A stretch of 19,425 bases of DNA from an uncultured Fibrobacter sp. (GCA_947306025.1 CAMZFJ010000007.1:1-19425), one strand, 5' to 3'. Counted from the stretch's first letter, positions 6,098-14,957 are shown. Notes: a model not told the origin generated them from the sequence alone. Program-made: numbers and translations.

Positions 6098-8188
6098 TTA
6101 CTTTTTAATGCAACGGACGGACATATACGTGCGGGAACTTAAAAGAGAAGCCAGTCTATCGTCCTTTTTGACATCTGCACCAACTTGAATGGATTCAAAC
6201 CAAAACATTTCCGCTTTTCCCGTGCCCAAGTCAAGAGCAAGGCGTTTTCTGTCTTTAGTCGGGTTCATCCACAAGAAAGTCGCATAGCCCTGCCACGCCA
6301 ATTCATAGGGATCGACGCCAGCCGGGATTCTTCCAGAAAGAATAAAGCTCATGCCGTAAGTATCCGGAGCGGAGTAAGAACTCCCCGTGCCGCCCAGTTG
6401 AGAATAAAGTTCCATAAACTCAGCAGGATTGTATCCGAGATCCTTGACATCGCTCGAATCGGGCAATCTCCAGCCATCAGGACAAACTTCGCCAGCGACA
6501 TCGAAACTGTAGAAGCGGCCTACATTTTTGCAATCGTCTTCCAAGCAAGCAGTCGGCTTGTCATAATCAGCAACAAATGGGCCTTCGTACTTCATATTCT
6601 CGGCCATCCAAGTTTTGCCCTTGAACACGACGGTTCGGTAAACATGATGGTCGCGCGGGTCTTCGAATCGTCCATACTCAATATCGGGATTGAAATAGTA
6701 TTCAGCTGGATAATCCGTATGCCACTCGTATGTGGGGCGCCAAGTTTTATTATAGCAGATATATTCGGTAAACTTCGTACTAACTTTTTCATTAATGAGC
6801 TTGACGCGTTCATTGTCCGTTTCGCAGGGCATATTGAAAAATTCGGTCCATTTTCCATCATGGCACACATAATATAAGTTCGGGTCCTTGGGACTTTGGT
6901 ATGTAGCGCCTTCAGCATCGCAATCGGCTTTAGCAGTTTCGAAATCCTTTTGCTGCGCATAGTCCCAGCCTTTGTCAAAGCAAGGAGCGTTATGCGTGTA
7001 CACATCGTAATGCCTACAGAAAGATTCCGTTCGGCATACGTACGTGACATTCGGCCTGTTCGGGCTTTCGAAGAGTTTGCCGTGCTTATCGCAAGGGACA
7101 TCGAAAGTTTCGGCATCAATCGTTTCTACTTTACGCCAACCCCAACGCAAGCTGCACACGAATGAACTGTCAACTCGCTTCGAATAAACAACATACTTGC
7201 CTTCGCGATCACACGGAGTTCCGTATGTTTCGATTTCCATGTGCGTCGGGGCGGCCCAGCCATCGATCCTGCAAATAAACGGAGACAAATCCATTTCGCC
7301 GTAAATCGTCTTCGACCAGATTATCGTATCGCGAATGGAAATATCGCAAATCGGGAGATTCATGCACCTGCGCTTTGTCTCGTTGACGAGATCACGAGGG
7401 ATTGGGCGACCAGGGCCTAGCATACAACCCGTCGATACATAAGCACTGTTGTCGTACAAGGCATAGTCAGGGAAATCGCTGTTTTCGCCATACAACGAAA
7501 TGCCATCAATTCTTTTTTCTCTAAAGTAAACCAGCCCAGAGAAATTGCAGTAATGCTTCGGCTGAAGCGCGCCATTTTCTGTAAAGTAATTCTTCACGTC
7601 CTTGAAGAATTCGCTCTTGGTCGTTCCGCCAAAAATATCATCAAGTGCATAGTTGATTGCTTCGGTCGAATTTTCCGGTTTTGCACGGAGAACGGAATCG
7701 ATGCCAAGAGCAACAAAGAGTTCAGACTTCGCCTTAGCCTCGGCCTGCTCCGGTGTATTCCCGAATTCCGTAAGCTTTTTTATTCGACCTTCAAGGACGC
7801 TGTCGAGGGTAATCAGACTCGGCGGATTCCGGACAATCTCAGTTGTATCGGAAGTGAAATCATTCCTAGCATACCTAGACCAACTGCTAGCACCGTCCCC
7901 AACACAACCACCGCCATAATTCTGGAATCCGGCATTTTCACCAGCACTTGAACTAGAACCAGCGTTTATTATCAAGTTGCTAGAACTCGACACAACAAAA
8001 TTTGAATTTGAAGAAGGATTATCTTTTATAGCGGACTCGCCGTTCATACTATCCGACGACTGTCCATCAAAACTCAAAGAGCTCCCCTCCTGAGCAATAA
8101 CATCATCGCCGTTCACATCCGCAATGTTTTCTGACTCGGAGCAAGCAAATAACGCAGCCACCGAAAGCAGAAACGCAAATTTCCTCAT
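6098..8188 (-). CDS. FISUMP-domain lipoprotein (first copy)
   Basis: Predicted surface or periplasmic lipoprotein of 696 residues. ATG 8188 has a strong AAGGAGG site and opens a lipoprotein signal (LLSVAALFAC, lipid-modified Cys at 17). A Ser/Asn-rich linker (about 20-100) and an unrecognised helical region (about 110-290) follow. Next come about five Cys-containing repeats (about 320-500) of pattern C-[DE]-x-x-G/N-K ... Y-[VI]-C-x4-W. The C-terminal FISUMP domain (about 508-696) shows YRTVVFKGKTWMAENMKY, GRFYSFDVAGEVCPDGWRLP and the closing SVRCIKK. FISUMP domains are abundant in Fibrobacter and their function is unknown. The even Cys spacing suggests disulphides. A paralogue lies at 10263-12368, and an upstream element is shared with it. 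Confidence 0.88.
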   Translation of the reverse strand: MRKFAFLLSVAALFACSESENIADVNGDDVIAQEGSSLSFDGQSSDSMNGESAIKDNPSSNSNFVVSSSSNLIINAGSSSSAGENAGFQNYGGGCVGDGASSWSRYARNDFTSDTTEIVRNPPSLITLDSVLEGRIKKLTEFGNTPEQAEAKAKSELFVALGIDSVLRAKPENSTEAINYALDDIFGGTTKSEFFKDVKNYFTENGALQPKHYCNFSGLVYFREKRIDGISLYGENSDFPDYALYDNSAYVSTGCMLGPGRPIPRDLVNETKRRCMNLPICDISIRDTIIWSKTIYGEMDLSPFICRIDGWAAPTHMEIETYGTPCDREGKYVVYSKRVDSSFVCSLRWGWRKVETIDAETFDVPCDKHGKLFESPNRPNVTYVCRTESFCRHYDVYTHNAPCFDKGWDYAQQKDFETAKADCDAEGATYQSPKDPNLYYVCHDGKWTEFFNMPCETDNERVKLINEKVSTKFTEYICYNKTWRPTYEWHTDYPAEYYFNPDIEYGRFEDPRDHHVYRTVVFKGKTWMAENMKYEGPFVADYDKPTACLEDDCKNVGRFYSFDVAGEVCPDGWRLPDSSDVKDLGYNPAEFMELYSQLGGTGSSYSAPDTYGMSFILSGRIPAGVDPYELAWQGYATFLWMNPTKDRKRLALDLGTGKAEMFWFESIQVGADVKKDDRLASLLSSRTYMSVRCIKK

Positions 8189-8233
8189 CAATCCTCCTTC
8201 TACGCCACAGCACCCCAAAACAAACTCGTTGCT

Positions 8234-8254
8234 AAAATACATTCTTACAATTTG
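8234..8254 (-). promoter_or_regulatory. upstream element shared with the second FISUMP gene
   Basis: Minus strand: CCAAAT, eight bases, then TGTATTTT (an extended -10-like TG-TATTTT), ending 45 bases before the ATG at 8188. The same CCAAAT-N8-TGTATTTT occurs 50 bases before the paralogue's ATG. No good -35 was seen at either gene. Confidence 0.45.
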
Positions 8255-8375
8255 GCAAAATCAAAAAAAAACATAGTTACCAAAATAACCGTTGTGAACA
8301 ACACATTTTATACAAAAAGAGCGCGCCCCCAAAATAAACACCCCCAAGGCCCATATAAACAAGCAACCAAGCAGC

Positions 8376-8404
8376 TTGACACACTGCACAAATGTATCTA
8401 AATT
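8376..8404 (+). promoter_or_regulatory. recQ promoter
   Basis: A perfect TTGACA (8376-8381), a 17-base spacer and TAAATT (8399-8404) lie about 28 bases before the recQ ATG. This is the only plus-strand gene and the region is divergent with the FISUMP gene at 8188. The TTG inside this TTGACA can be misread as the start of recQ. Confidence 0.65.
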
Positions 8405-8432
8405 CTATAAAAATAAAATACAAAAGTACCCA

Positions 8433-10259
8433 ATGCAGACTCCGCTCCAAATATTAAAATCCATTTTCGGCTATAATTCTTTCCGACCGCAGCAAGAAGA
8501 AATCATCAACCACATTCTTTCACGGAAAGACGCGCTCGTACTAATGCCCACAGGTGGCGGCAAGTCGCTTTGCTACCAAATCCCCGCATTGGTCTTTGAA
8601 GGAACAACGGTAGTCATATCACCGCTCATCTCGTTAATGAAAGACCAAGTCGATGCGCTCAACGCCAGCGGAATCGCGGCGGCAGCCCTCAACAGCACCA
8701 ATTCCGAAGACGAAAACTTCGATATTCGAGCAAGGGCTCAATCCGGTGAATTGAAGATTCTCTACATTTCGCCGGAACGCCTGCAAAGAGAAATTCCATG
8801 GTTGCAACGGATAAACATCCCCTTGTTCGCCATCGACGAAGCGCACTGCATATCGCAATGGGGCCACGATTTTCGCCCAGAATACACGCAACTCGGTTGT
8901 TTGCACCAGAAGTTTCCTAAAGCCACCATCATGGCCTTAACGGCAACAGCAGACAAGATAACAAAAGAAGATATCATTAATCAACTAGGATTGATTTCGC
9001 ACAAAGTCTTTATCAGTTCGTTCGACAGGCCGAACTTAAGTCTCGATGTCAAGCGCGGCTATTCCGGGCAAGAAAAAATAAAGGCTATTTTATCCATAAT
9101 ATCAAAGCACAAAGGCGATTCCGGCATTGTTTATTGCCTATCGCGAAAGAACACCGAAAAAGTCGCCGACGAGTTATGCGCCAATAGAGTATTGGCAAGA
9201 GCGTACCATGCGGGAATGACCGCAGAAGAACGCAACGCCGTCCAGGAAGATTTTATCAACGATAAAATCGATGTCGTTTGTGCCACCATCGCATTCGGCA
9301 TGGGCATCGACAAAAGCAACGTTCGTTACGTTATCCACTACAATCTTCCCAAGAGCATTGAAAGCTTTTACCAAGAAATCGGCCGTGCGGGGCGCGACGG
9401 GCTCGCCTCAGAAACAGTGCTGTTCTACAATTTTCAGGACATCATCACACTGCGCAATTTTGTAAACGAAAGCGGGCAAAAAGAAATCAATTCCGAAAAG
9501 CTCGACCGCATGCAAGAATACGCCGAATCGCTAATTTGCCGCCGTCGAATTTTGCTCAATTACTTTGGCGAAAGCAGCAATGGCAATTGCGGGAACTGCG
9601 ACATTTGCCGAAAACCGCCCCAACGTTTTAACGGAACTATCCTCGTGCAAAAAGCGCTCTCGGCCATAAAGAGAACGAATGAGAAAATCGGATTTTCGAT
9701 GACCGCACAAATCCTCAAAGGCTTTAGCAGCGAAGAGATTGTGCAAAACGGTTACGACAAAATCAAAACTTTCGGAGTCGGCGCAGGCACCACGCTAAAG
9801 CATTGGCACGACTACCTTTTGCAAATGCTGCATTTGGGGTATATCGAAATTGCCTACAACGAAGGGAACCACTTAAAAATCACGCCGAGCGGAAACGCCG
9901 TACTATTCGGGAAAGAACGTGCCGAATTAGCCATTCCCGTTGAAAAAGAAACGGAAAAAGCAACCCGAACCACAAAAGCCAAAAGCAAACAAAAATACGA
10001 CAACAGCAAAAACTTCACGATTGAATCTGATGACAATAACGATTTATTTGAAGTTCTACGCAAAGTGCGCAGGCAAATTGCCGAAGAGAACAACTGGCCC
10101 GCATACGTCGTACTTTCTGACAAGACCTTAAGAGAAATAGTTTCAACGCCTCCCCTATCTATCGACGACCTGCACTACATTTACGGATTCGGCGAAAAGA
10201 AAATCGAATTGTTCGGGCAACGTTTCGTCGACGCCGTGAGGGATTATTTGAGGCAGTAA
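8433..10259 (+). CDS. recQ: ATP-dependent DNA helicase RecQ
   Basis: 3'-5' DNA helicase used in recombinational repair and restart of stalled forks. The 608 residues carry every domain of the classic enzyme. These are the Q/FRPQQ motif (17-21), Walker A MPTGGGKS (38-45), DEAH (135-138) within DEAHCISQWGHDFRPEY, and TATAD. Motifs V and VI follow (ATIAFGMGIDKSNVRYVIH and QEIGRAGRDG). The zinc site uses C369, C386, C389 and C392, followed by the winged-helix RQC region (about 400-495), a Lys-rich linker (about 503-525) and an HRDC domain (about 536-608). ATG 8433 is chosen because the family begins just before the helicase motifs and the promoter lies immediately upstream. There is no clear Shine-Dalgarno site. 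It ends 3 bases from the convergent FISUMP gene with no terminator between. Confidence 0.97.
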   Translation: MQTPLQILKSIFGYNSFRPQQEEIINHILSRKDALVLMPTGGGKSLCYQIPALVFEGTTVVISPLISLMKDQVDALNASGIAAAALNSTNSEDENFDIRARAQSGELKILYISPERLQREIPWLQRINIPLFAIDEAHCISQWGHDFRPEYTQLGCLHQKFPKATIMALTATADKITKEDIINQLGLISHKVFISSFDRPNLSLDVKRGYSGQEKIKAILSIISKHKGDSGIVYCLSRKNTEKVADELCANRVLARAYHAGMTAEERNAVQEDFINDKIDVVCATIAFGMGIDKSNVRYVIHYNLPKSIESFYQEIGRAGRDGLASETVLFYNFQDIITLRNFVNESGQKEINSEKLDRMQEYAESLICRRRILLNYFGESSNGNCGNCDICRKPPQRFNGTILVQKALSAIKRTNEKIGFSMTAQILKGFSSEEIVQNGYDKIKTFGVGAGTTLKHWHDYLLQMLHLGYIEIAYNEGNHLKITPSGNAVLFGKERAELAIPVEKETEKATRTTKAKSKQKYDNSKNFTIESDDNNDLFEVLRKVRRQIAEENNWPAYVVLSDKTLREIVSTPPLSIDDLHYIYGFGEKKIELFGQRFVDAVRDYLRQ

Positions 10260-10262
10260 TCT

Positions 10263-12368
10263 TTACTCCTTAACGCAACGAATTGGGACTAGCTCATCCA
10301 AGTCCACATAATAGAAGCCCTTGTCATTTGGGCCAAATCCAAAAGCCCAAATGTCTCCGGGATTTCGATAATCATAAGCCCAATACCTAGTATTTGTCGG
10401 ACCGCTTTCCGTGTTCGGCTTTTTGCTAGTGCCTAAAGGCAAGAATGAAGTTCCCTTCTCATTGCATTCAAACCCACTACAGATAGAGCCTATATGAGAC
10501 ACGAATTGTTCATAATAGCAGTTTTGCAAAAACATGGACAGACGGTCGTATTCACGAGTTTCCAAAGAATTGACATCGGCAGAATCAGGTAATTTCCAGC
10601 CAGCAGGGCAAGCGGTTTTAGCGGCATCCATCGAATAGAATCGTCCTGCAATTTCGCAGCCTTCTTCGACAGGAATACTTTGTGCAGGATCAGGCGTTAC
10701 GTATCTCAGGTTTTCAGCCATCCAAGTGACGCCATTGAATTCTACCGTCCTATAAACTTCACCATCGCGTTCATCTTTCAACGTTCCATAATCAATATCT
10801 GGATTTAAGTAATACTCCTTCGGGAAATCGCAACTCCATTTGCTGGATTGATGCCACTTGCCGTTATAGCAGATATAGTCATACAATCCACCTTTCCAAT
10901 CCTTGATTCTCTTGTTGTCCGTATCGCAAGGAGCATCGTAAAAATCTGCCCAGGCATTTTGATAGCACACATAAGACATATTCGTATCAAGGATACCCTT
11001 GATCGTTTTGCCCTCCACATCGCAAGTTCTGTCGCCAATGTCGGATTCCCTCTGGGTTGCGGTATCCCAGCCCGTATCGCGACAGATATAAAAGATTTTC
11101 CCCTTATAATCTCTGGTTTCGCTATCGATCATTTTGCCGATGCGGTCACAAGGAACATTCGTTGTCTTGATTTCAAACTGAGTTGCAATTTTCCATTTTG
11201 AATCTTTGCACAAATAAAACCTGGTAGAATCCGTCGGGCTCGGCAATAGCATTGTTGAATCGCCACAGGGAATGTCCTGCGTTTCATAATCCAACTTTGT
11301 CGCAATATTCCAGCCATCCGTTTTGCAAATGTAGTACCGTTCTTTTAAAGACGAACTCTTGAACACTTTACCGATTTTATCACAGGGAACATCCTTGGTA
11401 TCATCCTCATAATTCACTAGAAGCGTCCATCCCATTGTACCGCAGTAATAAAGCGAATCGCTAATGACATTCGCTAAACCGGCGCGCCTCACAGAACCGA
11501 ACAAGTCCGCATTGCAATAAGGGAGCCCGATGCATCTTCGATAGACATTGCCAATGATAAGCGTAGGAGCAACTTCTTCGTTACCACTGTGGAAACATCC
11601 TCGCGAAGCAAGATCCCTCACCCACACTCTTAATTTTTCATAAGGAGTGTAATATTTTTCTTCATTGCTCGCGCCCCAGCCCCGATTCATATTCCAAGTC
11701 GCATTCCAAATTCCGCAATATTCAGAACGATCGAGCGTTCCTTTTTCAGAAAACAATTGAGCAACGCTATAAAGCGTGACCGTATCATAACTAAAGATCA
11801 GGTTTAACGCATCTTCGACTTCGGCTCTTACAAAAGTGAATTCGCTAAACAAGGAATCCAGCCCCAAGACTGTGATAAATTCCCTCTTGGCTGTCTTTTC
11901 GGCCTCCTCCGCAGGGACCCCATCCGAGACGAGTTTTGCAGTTCGACCTTCAACAATCAACCTGTAAGGATAAATGTAATTTCCAGGAAGGGGTTGATCA
12001 GAAGGACGGAAACCGCCACCCCCATCAGAAGCCGCAACCGCACTAAATGCAGCACCGCATCCACCGCCAGAGCCAGGCGCACCAATATCTAGAAAGTCTA
12101 AATAATACGAGCTAGAGGAAGTTTGCGTTTCTTTGCCGCTGGACAAAACCGCCGTAACGGAAGAACTAGACGAAACGTTTTCTGTTGAACCACTGGATTC
12201 GCCCACACTTGAAGAAAGAGCTTCACCCGTCACCGAAGAACTTTCATCTATGCTCGACGAGCTCTCTTCTATGGCAACAACGTCCCCGTTATCAACATCC
12301 GCGATTTTTTCCGATTCCGAGCAAGCAATCAACGCCACAGCCAACAACGGAAATGCAAAATTTTTCAT
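10263..12368 (-). CDS. FISUMP-domain lipoprotein (second copy)
   Basis: A 701-residue paralogue of the lipoprotein at 6098-8188. ATG 12368 is preceded by AAGGGGG. The lipoprotein signal FPLLAVALIAC matches that of the first copy, as do the next residues (SESE.IADV). A longer Ser/Glu linker (about 30-90) is followed by an unrecognised region with RTAKLVSDGVPAEEAEKTAK, also paralleled in copy one. Five Cys repeats (about 345-520) follow, for example CDKIGKVFKSS...YYICKTDGW and CDRIGKMIDSE...FYICRDTGW. The FISUMP domain (about 532-701) shows YRTVEFNGVTWMAENLRY, GRFYSMDAAKTACPAGWKLP and the closing PIRCVKE. Function is unknown. It is probably displayed on the cell surface or in the periplasm. It runs towards recQ with a 3-base gap. 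Confidence 0.88.
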   Translation of the reverse strand: MKNFAFPLLAVALIACSESEKIADVDNGDVVAIEESSSSIDESSSVTGEALSSSVGESSGSTENVSSSSSVTAVLSSGKETQTSSSSYYLDFLDIGAPGSGGGCGAAFSAVAASDGGGGFRPSDQPLPGNYIYPYRLIVEGRTAKLVSDGVPAEEAEKTAKREFITVLGLDSLFSEFTFVRAEVEDALNLIFSYDTVTLYSVAQLFSEKGTLDRSEYCGIWNATWNMNRGWGASNEEKYYTPYEKLRVWVRDLASRGCFHSGNEEVAPTLIIGNVYRRCIGLPYCNADLFGSVRRAGLANVISDSLYYCGTMGWTLLVNYEDDTKDVPCDKIGKVFKSSSLKERYYICKTDGWNIATKLDYETQDIPCGDSTMLLPSPTDSTRFYLCKDSKWKIATQFEIKTTNVPCDRIGKMIDSETRDYKGKIFYICRDTGWDTATQRESDIGDRTCDVEGKTIKGILDTNMSYVCYQNAWADFYDAPCDTDNKRIKDWKGGLYDYICYNGKWHQSSKWSCDFPKEYYLNPDIDYGTLKDERDGEVYRTVEFNGVTWMAENLRYVTPDPAQSIPVEEGCEIAGRFYSMDAAKTACPAGWKLPDSADVNSLETREYDRLSMFLQNCYYEQFVSHIGSICSGFECNEKGTSFLPLGTSKKPNTESGPTNTRYWAYDYRNPGDIWAFGFGPNDKGFYYVDLDELVPIRCVKE

Positions 12369-12418
12369 TTATCCCCCTTCTTATCCCAACACTCCAAAAA
12401 CTCTGATGCTCACCTTTA

Positions 12419-12439
12419 AAAATACACTCAAATTATTTG
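12419..12439 (-). promoter_or_regulatory. upstream element shared with the first FISUMP gene
   Basis: Minus strand CCAAAT-N8-TGTATTTT, ending 50 bases before the ATG at 12368. It has the same spacing as at 8234-8254 while most of the surrounding spacer differs. It lies just downstream of the terminator at 12450-12481, as expected for an independent promoter. Confidence 0.45.
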
Positions 12440-12449
12440 GAATATTTGC

Positions 12450-12481
12450 AAAAAATCTCAACGCCCTGAATAAACGTTGAG
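12450..12481 (-). terminator. rho-independent terminator after the cold-shock/barnase gene
   Basis: Minus strand: CTCAACG (12475-12481) pairs perfectly with CGTTGAG (12457-12463) around an 11-base loop and is followed by ATTTTTT. It lies 50 bases after the stop at 12532 and separates the 15335-12532 cassette from the FISUMP gene. Confidence 0.85.
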
Positions 12482-12531
12482 AGTTACGCATTTTCACAAA
12501 GCGGCGAAACCAGCTAAAAAAAGGCAAATTT

Positions 12532-13275
12532 TTAAAAGTTCAACTTCACAAAAGACTCGTAATGATCGCTTGTGTAGTAAATGTTGCAACCGCTAGTATA
12601 AACTAAACGTCTGGGACCTCGGTTCGTTTCAAAATAGTCTACATCAGCTTCGCGATAATCGCCCGAAGGCAATTTTCCCTCGCGGTTGCTAAAACGATCA
12701 CCGCCAATCATCACGCCGAGAGTCCTCAACGGATTGAAATTCCAGCGTTCAAAACGTTTTCCCGTCTTGGATTCGTACATGCGGATACCTTCGCTCTTGC
12801 TGACGTAATTCGACGGCAAATAGCCATTATCGCAAATGTAACAAGCCACTTCATCTTTCGACGTGTACTTTGAATCGCTCACGCTCGTCCGTGTTGCGAT
12901 AACACTCGGCTGCGAAGAAGACGAACCCTGTTTACCGATAAGGGTGTAAGCGCCAGCAATCAAAGCAAGTACAACACACAAAGCTCTCATGAAATCGCGC
13001 ACAAGCCTTTGCTTGCGAGGGCGAGCAAAATGCGTTTGACGAGGACGCGAATTTTCAAGAGTCGAGACGCCTTCGATTAGTCCCTTCTCGATTCGAGGCC
13101 CCTTTTCACCCTTTCCAAACGAAGAAACGACAATCGTATCGCCAACGCGAGGAGCTCGAGACGGACGCCCAAGCGCACTCACATGCACAAAATACTTGAT
13201 TCCGTTTGCCGTTGCAAAACCGAACCCCTTTTCGTTATTCCACTGTATTATCGTCGCTTTATTTGTAATAGTCAT
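12532..13275 (-). CDS. cold-shock domain - membrane helix - barnase-type ribonuclease fusion
   Basis: A 247-residue fusion. Residues 1-70 form a cold-shock nucleic-acid-binding domain, with RNP1 KGFGFAT (16-22) and RNP2 YFVHVSA (28-34). A strongly basic stretch (about 84-97) leads into one membrane helix (about 97-114), then a Ser-rich linker. Residues 141-247 are a barnase/RNase Sa-type guanyl-preferring ribonuclease. NYVSKSE, GGDRFSNREGKLP, YREADVDY, RRLVYTS and TSDHYESF align with barnase blocks. The equivalents of Lys27, Arg59, Glu73, Arg87 and His102 appear as K160, R198, E209, R222/R223 and H238, so it should be active. Basic residues before the helix place the cold-shock domain in the cytoplasm and the RNase in the periplasm. 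No barstar is visible nearby. ATG 13275 lacks a clear ribosome site. It lies 27 bases after the NERD gene. GC content is much higher than in its upstream neighbours. Confidence 0.87.
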   Translation of the reverse strand: MTITNKATIIQWNNEKGFGFATANGIKYFVHVSALGRPSRAPRVGDTIVVSSFGKGEKGPRIEKGLIEGVSTLENSRPRQTHFARPRKQRLVRDFMRALCVVLALIAGAYTLIGKQGSSSSQPSVIATRTSVSDSKYTSKDEVACYICDNGYLPSNYVSKSEGIRMYESKTGKRFERWNFNPLRTLGVMIGGDRFSNREGKLPSGDYREADVDYFETNRGPRRLVYTSGCNIYYTSDHYESFVKLNF

Positions 13276-13302
13276 GTTAGAAAGATAGGTAATGTTTAAA
13301 AT

Positions 13303-14052
13303 TTAATCTACCGACACCTTAAGCCATTCTGTCACTTGATTGGCAATAGAACGCACTTCTTCAATAGAAATAGATTCTTTAGAATTTTCAAAAAACTTTG
13401 GGAAACCACTCTCATTCAAAATCCAATATTTCGAAAAATCTCTTGCAGGATTTTCTATATAAGCACCAATAATGATTGCAACTTTTTGAATTGGATATGT
13501 TCGACCACACAATGATTCTAGTTTTTCAGAAATAAAACTAGCCTCACCATCCATTTGATTTAAAATCGTTTTACAAGGTCTACCATTAAACAAAAGTTTT
13601 CCATCTTGGTATAAAAATTTATATCCCCTTTTCCGATCATAATGTTTTGTTTCTATAGTAAATATTCCTCGAGTACTAATAATCACATGATCTACGTTAA
13701 AGCAGTCGCCACATACATCATGAAAGACTCTAATAGAATCAGAACTCATTTTATTTAGCATTTCACCAACAAGACGCTCTCCTTCCATTCCTTTATAGCA
13801 ATTTCTCATGTGCTTTATAAGCCTGCGCGATTTGCGAAATCCATAAATAAAAATTCCAATCGTAACTACAGAAAGAGTTATCGCAAACGTAAGATTTAAA
13901 TCTAAAACGCCAAAGTAGAACAGCCATACATAAAGCGTCAATAAGAAAAAAGCAAGGAAAAAACACCAAATACCCCAATAGCTCTCAGAATCGGCATCTA
14001 TTTTCTTTTGAAGCGATTCACCCTGAACATGCGTACGAAATTTCTTACCCAT
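13303..14052 (-). CDS. membrane-anchored NERD (nuclease-related) domain protein
   Basis: A 249-residue protein with two N-terminal membrane helices (about 26-48 and 53-71), then a NERD domain facing the cytoplasm (about 85-200). NERD is a PD-(D/E)XK-like fold. Visible candidate catalytic residues are the Glu of EGERLVGE (about 91-97), D121 of NVDHVIIS, and E134 with K136 of GIFTIETKHY. The C-terminal 50 residues are not recognised. NERD proteins are suspected to act on nucleic acids, and some occur in defence islands, but most are uncharacterised. The ATG lies 2 bases after the stop of the TM2/OB gene, so it is co-translated. Sampled 60-base stretches are 27-28% GC, far below neighbours such as the barnase fusion (57% in one stretch), which suggests acquisition. 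The next gene is the barnase fusion. Confidence 0.82.
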   Translation of the reverse strand: MGKKFRTHVQGESLQKKIDADSESYWGIWCFFLAFFLLTLYVWLFYFGVLDLNLTFAITLSVVTIGIFIYGFRKSRRLIKHMRNCYKGMEGERLVGEMLNKMSSDSIRVFHDVCGDCFNVDHVIISTRGIFTIETKHYDRKRGYKFLYQDGKLLFNGRPCKTILNQMDGEASFISEKLESLCGRTYPIQKVAIIIGAYIENPARDFSKYWILNESGFPKFFENSKESISIEEVRSIANQVTEWLKVSVD

Positions 14053-14054
14053 AA

Positions 14055-14918
14055 CTACTTATCCTTTTGTTGCCTTTTATAAATTTGTTTTACGCTGCAT
14101 TTATCAGCAGAATATGTACCACGGGAAAGGCCTCGACCTATACAATTCGCGACAATTCCATCACCTTTACGTACTTCATTTAATTTTCCTGCTTGTTTTT
14201 TAGGGAAAGTCAATTCTATTTCAGTAACTTTACTACCCAAATTGAAAATATTTATTCCTCCAAGCCCTTCAAATTTAACAACATAATCGCCCCAAAGATC
14301 TTTTTCAACACCCCTAACAGGTCCTACTATAGAAAATCGTTTTCCCTCAAAGGTTTCTTCAGCAACAGCCTCATTCTGATTATACGTATCAACAATTTCT
14401 CTTGCACTAGCAAGTTTTCCAGTATCCTTTTTTCGTTCATCAAAAAAGTCAAACCCCGCCGAAACAAGAAGTTTAATCGCAACAACAAAATATATAAGAG
14501 CGAAAAAATCATTCAATCCTTTGGCTACAGGAGAAGACTCCTTATTCTTAAAAAAACTCCCATTTTCAATAGCAATCAAATCGGAAAGTACCCAAAAGCT
14601 CAACACAGCCAATATCAAGGAAGAAATAACATAATGATCATTTTTATTCAATAGAAATGTAAACGCAAACAAGCCCCATTTAGCAAAACCACGGCCATTC
14701 TCACCCCAATTAAAATCATGTATACCAACTACCCCAAACAATCCTGCAACAATCGTTGCTGAAGTTCTACTTATCTTGGGTACATCTGCTATTGGAGGAT
14801 TAACTCGTTCATGGAAATCTGTTTTATTTTCTTTTGAATTAGATTCTTCAGCATATTCTTTCGGCGGAACAAAACCATTTTCCTTTTCCCTCAACCATTT
14901 ATTTGCCAAATCAGCCAT
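14055..14918 (-). CDS. TM2-domain / OB-fold membrane protein, C-terminal part of a PH-TM2-OB protein
   Basis: A 287-residue piece, in frame with the PH-domain piece at 14958-15335 and separated from it by TAG plus 13 sense codons. Residues 1-12 (MADLANKWLREK), together with IVVDNCEKEAVKV just upstream, complete the last strand and helix of that PH domain, so this Met is probably internal. A TM2 domain follows (about 50-115), with GLFGVVGIHDF and the small-loop motif GENGRGFAKWG. A further membrane helix lies at about 137-154. The C-terminal OB-fold resembles the tRNA_anti-like family (about 168-278: YNQNEAVAEETFEGKRFSIV, then VRKGDGIVANCIGRG and a closing Cys). Function is unknown. The gene is AT-rich (28% GC in a sampled stretch) and adjoins the NERD gene by 2 bases. 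Confidence 0.75.
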   Translation of the reverse strand: MADLANKWLREKENGFVPPKEYAEESNSKENKTDFHERVNPPIADVPKISRTSATIVAGLFGVVGIHDFNWGENGRGFAKWGLFAFTFLLNKNDHYVISSLILAVLSFWVLSDLIAIENGSFFKNKESSPVAKGLNDFFALIYFVVAIKLLVSAGFDFFDERKKDTGKLASAREIVDTYNQNEAVAEETFEGKRFSIVGPVRGVEKDLWGDYVVKFEGLGGINIFNLGSKVTEIELTFPKKQAGKLNEVRKGDGIVANCIGRGLSRGTYSADKCSVKQIYKRQQKDK

Positions 14919-14957
14919 AACCTTAACAGCTTCTTTTTCGCAATTGTCAACAACAAT

